DNA of 12,345 nt. Source: Pholiota molesta (Eukaryota; Basidiomycota; Agaricomycetes; Agaricales; Strophariaceae). Position numbers and translations under genes: made by a program. The DNA lies in contig JACGCK010000596.1 of assembly GCA_014925825.1 (NCBI GenBank), positions 1 through 12,345 on the forward strand. The letters run 5' to 3'. The notes beneath the pieces are model-generated. The model saw nothing but the letters and a program-made list of their open reading frames with translations, did not search any database and had not been told where the DNA came from. Positions 1 to 8,221 of this stretch are shown here, piece by piece (position 1 is the stretch's first letter; each line of letters starts with the position of its first letter).

Positions 1-295
1 TAGCAAAGAAGCACTCACTTGGGGAAGTCAGTTGTAACACGTCGTTTATGGCCGTTTACATGGGACGGGACGTGATGACTTGTGGATGGCCGGGAACCAG
101 AGTGGCTTTGGTGAATTGGCTTATTGTACACCGACATACTCGAGCGTTCAGAGATGTGTGGGCTGTTCCAAGGATGCATTTTGGTTGTGCACTCATCACC
201 GGCAATTGCCGTCAAAGAGTCAACTTCTGTCGCCGACCATTTGCTATTATACACTAGTCTGCCAACATGAAGACTCCTAAATTCAATTCCAGCTA
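1..295. other. No recognised gene
   Basis: Open frames exist on both strands here but none resembles a known family, and they overlap each other. The minus-strand frame that crosses 15-332 runs into the terminal repeat of the MITE-like element that starts at 296, so it is unlikely to be a real gene. I see no tRNA, no tandem repeat and no clear promoter. Confidence 0.5.
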
Positions 296-596
296 TTGTC
301 AAAACACGAGGCCGCCTGAGCTTTTCGCTCAAGAGTCAAGTGGCGGTGTGGGTCGCAACCAATTCCATCTGGATGAAGTTTGGCGGCATGACGCAGGCCG
401 CCTTCTCGCTCAACAGTGGCTTTGCACGAAGCTGCACCATTTGCTAGATTTCAAACCAATTTTGCTTTATTTAGTTATTTATCACCCAATTTACACAGCG
501 ACCCTGCTCTACCCCACTTCGCCGTGCTGCTTGACGTCAGAACAGTGGACAGCGCCACTTGAACGAAAAGTATGAGGTGGCCTCGCGTTTTGACAA
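296..596. mobile_element. MITE-like non-autonomous DNA transposon
   Basis: The two ends are inverted copies of each other. The first ten bases, TTGTCAAAAC, match exactly the reverse complement of the right end. Similarity continues for about 45 bp on each side (left to about 346, right back to about 551) through GAGGCC, CCT, TTTTCG, TCAAG and TGGCG blocks, with a few mismatches and a small insertion in the left arm. TA dinucleotides lie directly outside both ends (294-295 and 597-598), within AGCTA/TAGCT, as expected for a Tc1/mariner- or pogo-type target duplication. A 4-bp AGCT duplication is the alternative. Inside, AGGCCGCCT recurs at 309-317 and 395-403, each followed by TCGCTCAA and AGTGGC blocks, so part of the left arm is also repeated directly. 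The 301-bp length and lack of a transposase frame fit a MITE. The family is not identified. Confidence 0.6.
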
Positions 597-601
597 TAGC
601 T

Positions 602-1443
602 GTCAAGCCCCCGTAATATGAATGATTCTGTCCAATCTCTACATGCAAAGCTCAAACGGACATTTCCAACCACTGGCGTGTGGCGTCTCACGAATAGTGC
701 TCGGAAAATCTAGAAGGCGCAAGATCGCATGGCCACTGTCCAGTCGCAATAATGTCTTCGAAGATTTCTTGGCAAGAACGAAAGAGATCCATGGCGGCCC
801 GTGAAAACTCTAACTAAAGCTCGTGTCCTAATCATCAGCAAAGTCCTGCATGCCGGATACATCTGGGAGGGAACTCACCGAATCTTCGTACTGGAAACCC
901 ATATTCCTTGCCATAAAAGTTTCGACCAGCGTTGACAGCTCGACTACGACACGGCTATCAAGTCTTTTGCGCATTGGCCGAAACAAGGAGAGGTCGCGCG
1001 TATATAGGGCAGGATGCGAAAGGCCAAGGACCTACCAGCATCGCACATTTAGGTGGTCTGTTACCAATTCACTCGTTGGCGTTCGTACCGACAGAAAATT
1101 CCAAATGCGATGTCCAACAAGTATTTTATCCTGAATTTGTGCTGCAATTCGTTGTTGCACATCTACGAATAACGGGGCTGTATTGACCGTTAGATGAATT
1201 CCCAGCGCGAGTCGATGTTGAACTAACCATTACACAGATGACTATAGCTCAGACCAGTCTGTATCGCCCTGTAATCCTCTATCGGATGCCTGGGAAACCG
1301 TTGCGGTTAGTTTCCGTCTCCAATCCTTGAACAGAGAACATATCACGTAGGACGGACATAGTATCAAGTAAGCGGTTCCTCGATAGTCAATCAAGGAACG
1401 CGCGTGATATTTTAATTCAAGCCTCCTAGTCGTTTACGAAGCT
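602..1443. other. No recognised gene
   Basis: Two plus-strand frames overlap here (850-1134 and 932-1186). Neither has a convincing start context or matches a family I know. CpG dinucleotides are common, so there is no sign of heavy C-to-T repeat decay. A TATATA sequence at about 1000-1006 is not tied to any gene. I see no RNA gene. Confidence 0.45.
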
Positions 1444-1447
1444 GTGC

Positions 1448-1784
1448 ATGTTCAAAGTCACCTACGCTACCATAGGAATTGCCTGCGATCTGCCTTGCAA
1501 CCCATTTTGCCAAATGTACATTTACGACCGCAACGCCTATATATCTGGAACAAATTCAGTTCTCAACGTAATCCCAATCAAAAGCGATGCACTTTTCTTG
1601 AGAAAACCCCTCCAAGTGGATCTCTATTTATCGATCAAGAATGGTTCGGAGCGCGATTGCTCTTCTGGTGGCGAAAGGCTAGGTAAAGTCCTGTAGTACT
1701 CGAAATTGTGTTGACATCTTCGTCGTAGCGTTGCCCGAAGGCCAGGCCATGAGCTACGGCGCTCAGGCAACGCGGCCTAGATAG
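1448..1784 (+). CDS. Possible small spliced hypothetical ORF
   Basis: An ATG at 1448 opens a frame whose residues include MFKVTYATIGIACDLPC near the start and CSSGGERL just before a likely intron. The sequence 1683-1728 (46 nt) starts GTAAAG, has a TTGAC branch-like site and ends CGTCGTAG. Removing it carries the frame into LPEGQAMSYGAQATRPR and a TAG at 1782-1784, giving about 96 residues. The intron length and signals are like those of the confident biotin synthase gene. Against it, the ATG context is weak (T at -3) and no family is recognised. It could be an internal exon of a larger or decayed gene, or chance. Its end overlaps the end of the minus-strand frame 1777-2112. Confidence 0.2.
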
Positions 1785-2112
1785 GCAGAGGCCAAGAAAG
1801 AAGACCCTCAAGCTTGTCGAGCTGATAAACCAAGCTGACTGCAAACATTGACTGGCAGACAAATCCCACATCGTCCTTCATCGATCGGGGATAAGGAAGA
1901 CGGCATAATGAACGTTTCCATGAACGCAGATGTGAGGTCTGATAAAGAAATCCTATACTTTGCCGGACGATGATGGTTATATTCAGGAACGCATGTTTAT
2001 GAATGCCTAAAATTGGGCAAGGAAGCAATCCTTTAGACAAGCCATAGAAGGCTATGGATGGTATCAGGGAATTCTCAAGAAGAACCGTGTCGCTTCTAGA
2101 CGCGATTGCCAT
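1777..2112 (-). CDS. Hypothetical ORF, 111 residues, unrecognised
   Basis: This is an uninterrupted ATG-started frame, beginning MAIASRSDTVLLENSL and ending LSWPLPI. The middle is hydrophobic with several I/L/F stretches (around residues 40-60). I see no signal peptide pattern that I trust, no catalytic motif and no family resemblance. There is no TATA box at the usual distance. It is listed because it is one of the longer open frames in a gene-poor stretch, and it may be chance. Confidence 0.15.
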   Translation of the reverse strand: MAIASRSDTVLLENSLIPSIAFYGLSKGLLPCPILGIHKHAFLNITIIVRQSIGFLYQTSHLRSWKRSLCRLPYPRSMKDDVGFVCQSMFAVSLVYQLDKLEGLLSWPLPI

Positions 2113-2571
2113 TTTCTCCGGAAGCGAAGGGGAGATATGATACCCTCAGATCCAGATTCTATCGTTGATAGGTATATATACCAAGTATATGTAGATATCG
2201 AGATACTTGCGGGCATACAATATGTACGTGCAGGATTGGCAATATCAGTTTGTTGGTAAGATCAATGAGATACTAATTGCAAGTGTTGCCAAAAAAAGTC
2301 ATTCTCAAAGATATCCACACCACCACAATAGAATGAGTGATGAATAATTATCGATAGCAAAGATTAGGACCAAGATATCAACATCACCAGATTCATTAAT
2401 CCAAAAAAGTATTCAGAGGAAGAAAGTGCTTCTACTGATTCAGTGATCATATCTAGGTACATGGAGCTCAATCCAATAAGAGGATACTCTATAACCCACG
2501 TACCTGCATATGATAATATTTAGAAATTGAATCTACCGGTATAATACCATGAAAAACGCACTTATGGTTTC
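2113..2571. other. AT-rich intergenic spacer
   Basis: This stretch is AT-rich and has no frame worth reporting. It contains the 12-bp perfect palindrome GGTATATATACC (2171-2182), followed by an AAGTAT...ATACTT inverted pair spanning about 2184-2209. It lies downstream of the biotin synthase stop and probably holds its 3' end, but I cannot place a polyadenylation site with confidence. Confidence 0.5.
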
Positions 2572-2590
2572 AACCACGCACAACGTGGTT
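2572..2590 (-). other. Hairpin just after the biotin synthase stop
   Basis: AACCACG and CGTGGTT form a perfect 7-bp stem around a CACAA loop on the plus strand. The mirror hairpin would form in the minus-strand mRNA. It begins 3 nt after the stop codon of the biotin synthase gene (2594-2596), so it would lie at the very start of the 3' UTR. Any role in mRNA stability or termination is inference. Confidence 0.45.
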
Positions 2591-2593
2591 AGA

Positions 2594-4155
2594 TTATGAG
2601 GCCGAGGAAGCTACAGAGTCAGAGGATGGGGTTATTCTTGATTGTTCGAGGTCTAATCTTGCTCCTTCTTTCTTTGCTACGCTGACTTGCTCGAAGCTTT
2701 GCATACCATTAAGGCCCCATCGGCCCATCATAGCCTTATCCTAGAAGAGAGCGAGAAAGAATCCGAGTTAGATAAAAACAATAGTTTGAAGTTGAACAAT
2801 GATCTAACCTCATCCCATGGTGAGCCTAAAATTCATGTCAACAAACGGTTTAGAGTGAAATTTAGCCAAGCAAACTTACAAGGTGTAGTGAGCATTTGTT
2901 CTCCAGTGAAGACAGCGTTTGCGCCCGCCATGAAGCACATAGCTTGCTCCGCTTCATTCAGAGTATTCCTTCCAGCCGCAAGACGGATAATGGTCTTTGG
3001 CATAGCAATGCGCGCAGTTGCAATGGTGCGAACGAGGATATGAACAGAAACAGGCTATTGATCATTATCAGCAACTTTGAGAATGGAGTAAGACACATTC
3101 GAATTACTTCATTTCCTTCCAAAGGTGTTCCTGGAATTGGCACCAGAGCATTAACTGGGAACGATTCAGGATGTTCAGGCATACTGGATCATTGTTATAT
3201 AAGATTGATCATTGAAGCATAGGGAGAGAACTGACTTGGCAACTTCATGAATCAGTCCAACTCGGTCTTCATGAGATTCTCCTAAGCCTAAGATTCCTCC
3301 TGAGCAGACACTGATGCCAGCATCACGGACTGCGGTGATAGTATCCAATCGCTCGTCATATGAGCGAGTCGTGATCACCTTATAATTTAACACTTAGACA
3401 CTGCAAAACAGGGTACATCTTAAAATACCTTTGGATAAATTCTCTTGAAGTGTCGAGATTGTGATTATAAGCCGTCAAACCTCTGCGGTGATGTCAGTAA
3501 GTCCGACGTATAAATAGTAAGCCCAACATACGCTTCTTTCAACCGCCGTGCTTGTTCGGGGGAAAGCATTCCAAGGGTAGTACAAACCTCCATGCCCATT
3601 CCGCGGACTTCACTGACCATCTGGAGGATTTTCTCAAAGCCGCGCTTCCTCCCCGCGAGATCTCTCCATGCAGCACCCATACAGAAACGGGTACTTCCGT
3701 TTTCCTTGGCTTTTCTTGCTGCTTCAAGGACAGGCTCGATGTCAACTAGCCTCGAAGCCGTCGTGGGCGTTGAATATCTCGATGATTGCGAGCAATATGA
3801 GCCTAGAGAGTCAATGAGCAAGATATATTTTAAGTAAATGCGCGTACTCACAATCCTCGCTGCACCCTCCAGCTTTATAGATATCTTAGAAATCGGATTT
3901 AAGATAAGGCGCAGGCGACGCACTCTTGATATTCATAAGGGTACACAGCTGAACTTTGCTTGGATCGTTGTTTTCTCTGTGAACAGATGCAGCTCGAAAG
4001 ACTAATTCAAGTAAAGGAGTATCATAGATGGCCTGAATCTCTTCTTTCTTCCAATCATTGCGGATGATCTGTGAAGTTGACCGTATCGAAGGCGCTGCAT
4101 GGGTAGCAAGTGACCTTGCCAACTGGAAATGGCGGATAGGCAAAGTCTTGAACAT
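2594..4155 (-). CDS. bioB (BIO2 in fungi): Biotin synthase, nine exons, apparent 1-nt frameshift in exon 4
   Basis: Radical-SAM enzyme that inserts sulfur into dethiobiotin, the last step of biotin synthesis, in mitochondria. Exons: 4155-3924, 3872-3852, 3802-3532, 3482-3429, 3378-3236, 3183-3108, 3054-2880, 2825-2809, 2740-2594; all eight introns are GT...AG. The ATG has a good context (CCACCATG) and opens a basic, Ser-rich, presequence-like N-terminus. The radical-SAM motif CSEDCSYC gives C81, C85 and C88. Ligands matching E. coli C97, C128, C188 and R260 are C125 (FCMGAAW), C158, C218 and R290 (RLAAGR), numbered as if the frame were intact. The C158-C218 and C218-R290 spacings equal E. coli's. 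The full product would be about 378 residues, normal for fungi. Exon 4 has 54 nt where 55 are needed: GAATTTATCC stands where GAA-TTY-TAY-CC is expected. As written, translation ends at TGA codon 194, losing C218 and R290. It is a young pseudogene or a sequencing error. Family assignment is very secure; functional state is uncertain. Confidence 0.93.
3429..3440 (-). other. Frameshift site in biotin synthase exon 4
   Basis: On the minus strand the coding reads AGA GAA TTT ATC CAA AG, then the intron. The family sequence here is R-E-F-Y-P-K followed by V-I-T-T-R, and V-I-T-T-R is present just after the intron in the frame that needs one more base. The most economical reading is loss of one base (T, or a C) in or next to the T-run at 3437-3439. 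No shifted GT or AG at the neighbouring introns restores the frame, and retaining intron 4 also meets a stop (TAA) at its end. Confidence 0.8.
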
Positions 4156-4269
4156 GGTGGACGGGAGGGTAGCAGGTGAAGGAGAAAGGAAGCAAGTCGT
4201 TAGCGAGTGGTAATTAATATCACAAAAATCCTTTGGGGATGCGGTCGATGCAATATCTACGCGATTTGT

Positions 4270-4310
4270 CACGTGTGCGACGCTGTTCCGATGCCGCTTA
4301 ACTTATAAGT
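4270..4310 (-). promoter_or_regulatory. Probable biotin synthase promoter elements
   Basis: A perfect 10-bp palindrome, ACTTATAAGT (4301-4310), contains a TATAA-like core about 150 bp upstream of the ATG at 4155. A CACGTG E-box lies at 4270-4275, about 115 bp upstream of the ATG, close to where transcription would start if the TATAA is used. CACGTG is a site for bHLH factors in fungi. Use of these elements here is inference, and one CACGTG per 4 kb is expected by chance. Confidence 0.3.
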
Positions 4311-4994
4311 TCGCGGGGTTGAATCAATCTTTGAGTCTTTCCAATCCACCTTGCTACTTCAAATGGACGTCTGATCGCATAGATCAGGTCTGCGTTCTAC
4401 TGCAACGTTGCTGCACGCTGTGAAACTCAAAGTTTATCGTGAACGAGCTTGAATTTGCCTGTGATTCTCTTGTGTCGCCACTGTCGCGTCGGTTCTCAGG
4501 TTCGCGAGAATATGTATTTTTGTCTTCCGGTCCTTGCTCTATTGTTGCTCTATCGAACGCTTTCCCATCTGCTCAGGAGCTCAAATATAGCGCGGAGTTG
4601 GCGTGGATGCTCTTAGCGGCCCAAGGTACAATACGAGTATGTGCTGGCTAGGCGTAGAGCTCATTCGCTGCGAAAGATTCGAAATGTTGCAAAACAGAAG
4701 GCGCGTCAAATTGAATATTGAATGAACAACGAATTGATAAATCTGGAAACCGCGGTACAAATACGATAGAAATGACACGACTCGGGCCTAAGAGAAAGGT
4801 ATGATCCTTCTAATTTCATGATTGGGATGAGTGCATGTTGACGGTGTTTATGCGGCCTCATATATTGCGAATGATCTTGAAGAAATGCGTATCATGACGC
4901 ATCGCGCATATGACCGTCCAGCTCTTTGTTTGGAGATCGGAGTGGGGCAAAATCCACCACCTGAATCGCTTGGGAGACGAAAAAGGAGCGTATT
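4311..4994. other. No recognised gene
   Basis: The longest plus-strand frame, 4439-4651, has no ATG start. The minus-strand frame 4581-4778 is short and unrecognised. I see no RNA gene, repeat or clear promoter. This may include the 3' region of the candidate gene at 4995-5273. Confidence 0.5.
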
Positions 4995-5273
4995 TCAGCG
5001 ACAGGTCGTACAGTGCATAAAATCATGTCGACCCACCCTTTTCCCAGTCCCATTCCCATTACTTTTGCCTCCAGGAGTCGTTTGACCGTTGAATTCATTT
5101 CTGAACTCTGAATGATTTTCTTGGTTGCTTTGCGAATATTCTGTAGTTGGCGTATTTGTCGATTTATCTTTGGGGTCCGGCGTTGTGTGTTGTCGGACGG
5201 CGTTCCATTGTCGCAGAGTATGAGCTGCAAGTTGTCTGGAATATTGATGTTTTTGCTGTTCCAGAGAGCTCAT
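4995..5273 (-). CDS. Possible small hydrophilic protein, unrecognised
   Basis: The ATG at 5273-5271 opens a frame of 92 residues that starts MSSLEQQKHQYSRQLAAHTL. It continues as a very hydrophilic Q/N/T/S-rich chain and ends in HCTTCR with two cysteines close together. An alternative upstream in-frame start would add 16 residues. Support comes from a TATATAA box (5361-5367) about 90 bp upstream on the same strand, which would place transcription start near 5330. A second minus-strand frame (4892-5230) overlaps it and is also protein-like, so an intron or another frame is possible. No family is recognised. The promoter is better evidence than the protein itself. Confidence 0.28.
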   Translation of the reverse strand: MSSLEQQKHQYSRQLAAHTLRQWNAVRQHTTPDPKDKSTNTPTTEYSQSNQENHSEFRNEFNGQTTPGGKSNGNGTGKRVGRHDFMHCTTCR

Positions 5274-5345
5274 CGCTGCTGTATGATTGGTGGAAAGGGT
5301 TTGAAATGCGCAGCAGTGCAATAGTGAGGATACCTAAATAAGAAC

Positions 5346-5367
5346 CGAGATCTCGCTGTCTTATATA
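5346..5367 (-). promoter_or_regulatory. TATA box and palindrome upstream of the 5273 ATG
   Basis: TATATAA reads on the minus strand at 5361-5367. The 10-bp perfect palindrome CGAGATCTCG lies at 5346-5355, between it and the candidate start codon. Further upstream are TGACGTC (5450-5456, CRE-like) and CACGTG (5481-5486). The spacing fits a minus-strand promoter, though it could also serve plus-strand transcription. Confidence 0.3.
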
Positions 5368-5489
5368 TCTTTTATTGCAGAAAAACGGAGCGAAAGATGG
5401 ACTCCACCAATCCCGTCACAGGAAGCGGGCCATCCATCTTAAAGTCCAATGACGTCGGTCGGTCGACGGAGTCTCATCCACACGTGATG

Positions 5490-7476
5490 GGCGCGTCCTC
5501 CTTTTTGACGCTCGTTACGCCATTCCCTGAAACTCTTTCAGACTTGTATTTTTTGTCCAGGCACCCCAACTTTTATTACTACCCGTAACCAAAACATTTA
5601 TCTTTTCCAGCGTCGAAAATCTTTGAACTTGGTGCCTAACCTCGTTTAGCTTGGATGACCACATTTAAACTTCTTCGCAAATAATGATCCCCAAATATGT
5701 AGACTGCACCACCAACAAACACATTTCCACAAGGACTAATTCCACACGTCAGAACAGGACACAGTTCTTAGCGCTATCCAACACAAGTCAATCACTCCAC
5801 GTCAACGCAAAACACGACCACATTATCTATCCGTGTCGAACGCGGCGCGTAGCTCCAGTGGCATGGAAAATTCTGCGGTACTGCTTCTCCACAGCCAAAT
5901 TGTGGGATGTCATAGAAAAGTGTACACCAAAAGTCGAAACCAAGAGTTAATTCCCCTACTTGAGGCGGGATTCACTGGTAATCCAAAACCTCTACCTTTC
6001 CTTGAAGCATCTTCGCCATTACTATGTATTTTTTTTTCCAATGACGACATGTGGGGTCCATTTTCACAGTGAACACAGTCTTATTCATCCGGCAAAGCTT
6101 GGCTCCTTCTCTATTGAAACGACCCGACCTTATCGTGCGGTTATATATCAATCGTCGATGGACAGTAGCTTAGCGCCAAATCGCATCGTCTCTAACCAAA
6201 TATCTGCAACAGAACCATCTGCATGCTTCGGCTCCTTCCAGAGGGCCTAACTCATTGTAGCCTTGACAGTGGCTCTGATGACGAACTTATCATGGCCCGC
6301 GCTCGTGAATACTAGCCAGCGATTCATCCGAATCACACGGAAAGATAAAACCGTACTTTAGAAGCACAAAGCCTGTGCAAATGGTTCTAAACGTGGGTGA
6401 ATCCATCGCTTGTCGCTCCGCTCGTTCCATAGAAAGCACCGTATAAATTCTCCTGTGGGGAGGGGAGCCCTGTTAAATTAACCAGTAATGGAGGTTCAGA
6501 ACGTTCAGACCTCATTGTAGACGGTTTTGATTTAGCCCCCTCTGGTCGCCTTTCTTCTCCAGACCTAGGCCAATAATTTCTCTAGAATTGAAAACGCCAT
6601 ATGTCTCGCTTTCCACCGATGAGAGCAAGATGTTTTAAAAATTTAATCCTCGTCTCTTACAGCCAAAAAGATATTCTGTTGAACCAAGGCGGTAGAGCAG
6701 TGTCGGGGTTGTTATGCGGCTGAGGATTGTATTGCCTTGAATTGAACATTCATCGGGGTACAATTTCAACATTTTCTATCACTATCCGACGTCATACTGA
6801 TATTAGTAAGGTTGTCTGCATTGTCGAGGGTGCATGCTTGGAGTCCATAAGTCCATACAACATCATGCCACTGGTTGATGGAAACAGTCAAAAAAAGAAG
6901 GTCACCTTCCTCTTTGAGACAGGCCATCAATAATTGTATTCAATCATCATGCCGAGGCCGTGGATGACCAGCGATGACGGAGACTCCTCAGCGCCCCTCG
7001 TCTATTTAGCGCACATTGAATACAACGCTGGGTCATCATGACGAGGACCCAGGAATGCTTCTGCGCAAAAATTCGATCGTTGTGATCAATGCCAGTGGGA
7101 GTACGATACCAAGTGACCATATCCAAATCGTCTCAAATCAGGCAGTTGTTCATCTACCGCCGAGAAGTTAAGGATCAGCGCCGTCCGAAAACGAAGTTGG
7201 AGGCTAATGTTAGCGATGGGTGAACATTAAAGTCTTGACATTCAATTCATTAAATGAAGCGAAGGAATCTCGAACTCGGCCGTAGTTCAGGATCAGAGGG
7301 CAGGTATCTGATTTCCGGATCAACAGTGCACGCTACAACACGGGTACGTATACAACACCGACGGCGGCAGCGTCGATAGATATACTACAAAAGATCATCG
7401 CCACCGGTGCGTGAGGAGGGATGGAAGGGGATGATACCGGAAACGAAGCAAAGAACGAAAACGTGTGACCAACTCA
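5490..7476. other. Long stretch without a recognised gene
   Basis: The open frames here are short, lie on the plus strand and are unrecognised: 5684-5950 (88 residues from an ATG), an overlapping frame at 5833-6072, and 6727-6933, which lacks an ATG. The last has a protein-like end (KVVCIVEGACLESISPY) and could be a gene remnant. A run of nine T occurs near 6029-6038. ATCATG-CGAGG blocks recur at about 6946 and 7034 as a weak direct repeat. I see no RNA gene or clear transposon ends. Confidence 0.45.
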
Positions 7477-7494
7477 GCATTTGTTTACAAATGC
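7477..7494. repeat. Short perfect hairpin
   Basis: GCATTTG (7477-7483) and CAAATGC (7488-7494) form a perfect 7-bp stem with a TTTA loop. The right arm overlaps the first of the ATGCAAAG octamers that recur over the next 380 bp. Confidence 0.4.
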
Positions 7495-8110
7495 AAAGCA
7501 AGCACCAAATGAAGGGGGGGATGCAAAGAAATAGATATTACTGGAACACCAGGAGATAAGATAAAGAGTAATTAAATAGGAAGACCATATTATAAGCCTA
7601 TAAGGCGTCAAGATCGAGATATTCGGAGGTACGTCGTGGGGTAGGATGTGAGTTTGCGTGTCGGATGCGGTACCAGGTTGACAGTCTGAGCCCGGATCTC
7701 AGACTGATCGTCGTTGTTTGTGCTACAGATAATCGTCGAAGAGACGATGGTTGGGGGAGAAAGGTATGACGTAGGACATGTTGATGATGGTTGGGGAATA
7801 TGCAAAGCAGGAGCAGGCAGGAAAAAACAAGATGGATATGCAGATGTGACTAAATAAAATGCAAGATGCAAAGGGAATAAGATATGTTGCAAAGCAGAAA
7901 AGAAAGATGCTATGAGAGAGATATGAAGGATAAAAAATGAAATGTCCGAGAATATGAGGTCGTTGCATGTTATTTTCGTGAAATGAGCGATATCGAACAG
8001 AAGAGGGCGATGATGCGGGGCAAAAGGGTGGAAACAAAATACATGCGCGGGTCAGGTCGATTCGTGGCAATGGCGTGCAGATGCAAAAGACAAGAAAATA
8101 GATATCTTCC
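7491..8110 (-). promoter_or_regulatory. Pyrimidine-rich (minus-strand) tract with repeated CTTTGCAT
   Basis: The plus strand is strongly purine-rich for about 600 bp, so the strand that carries the BTG-domain gene is C/T-rich. ATGCAAAG occurs at 7491, 7521, 7800 and 7866, with close variants TTGCAAAG near 7887 and ATGCAAAA near 8082. A given octamer is expected far less than once in this length. In the sense of the neighbouring BTG gene these read CTTTGCAT, downstream of its stop at 8222. The tract could be that gene's 3' UTR or the leader of an unseen transcript. The overlapping minus-strand frames 7608-7892 and 7723-8070 look like low-complexity translation of C/T-rich DNA. Confidence 0.4.
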
Positions 8111-8221
8111 AGAGTGTCGTCGCATCGTTTAAAAATGTGGTATCGTTGTCGTATCGTGTCGCCAGAAAGAAATGATGTCGCGGTTGTGCACCCACTACCG
8201 CGGCAGAAGCAAAATGAACAC

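Noticed and set aside
3552..3837. Plus-strand open frames opposite biotin synthase exon 3
   Set aside because: They are antisense to well-conserved coding sequence, with no motif of their own.
4439..4651. Plus-strand frame of 70 codons
   Set aside because: It has no ATG at its start (opens on GTG), which does not fit a eukaryotic gene, and no family is recognised.
6472..6482. Short palindrome GTTAAATTAAC
   Set aside because: Eleven bases of AT-rich palindrome with no gene nearby are expected by chance.
7608..8070. Two minus-strand frames rich in Ser, Pro, Phe and Ile
   Set aside because: They overlap in different frames and look like translation of C/T-rich DNA, so no protein is claimed.
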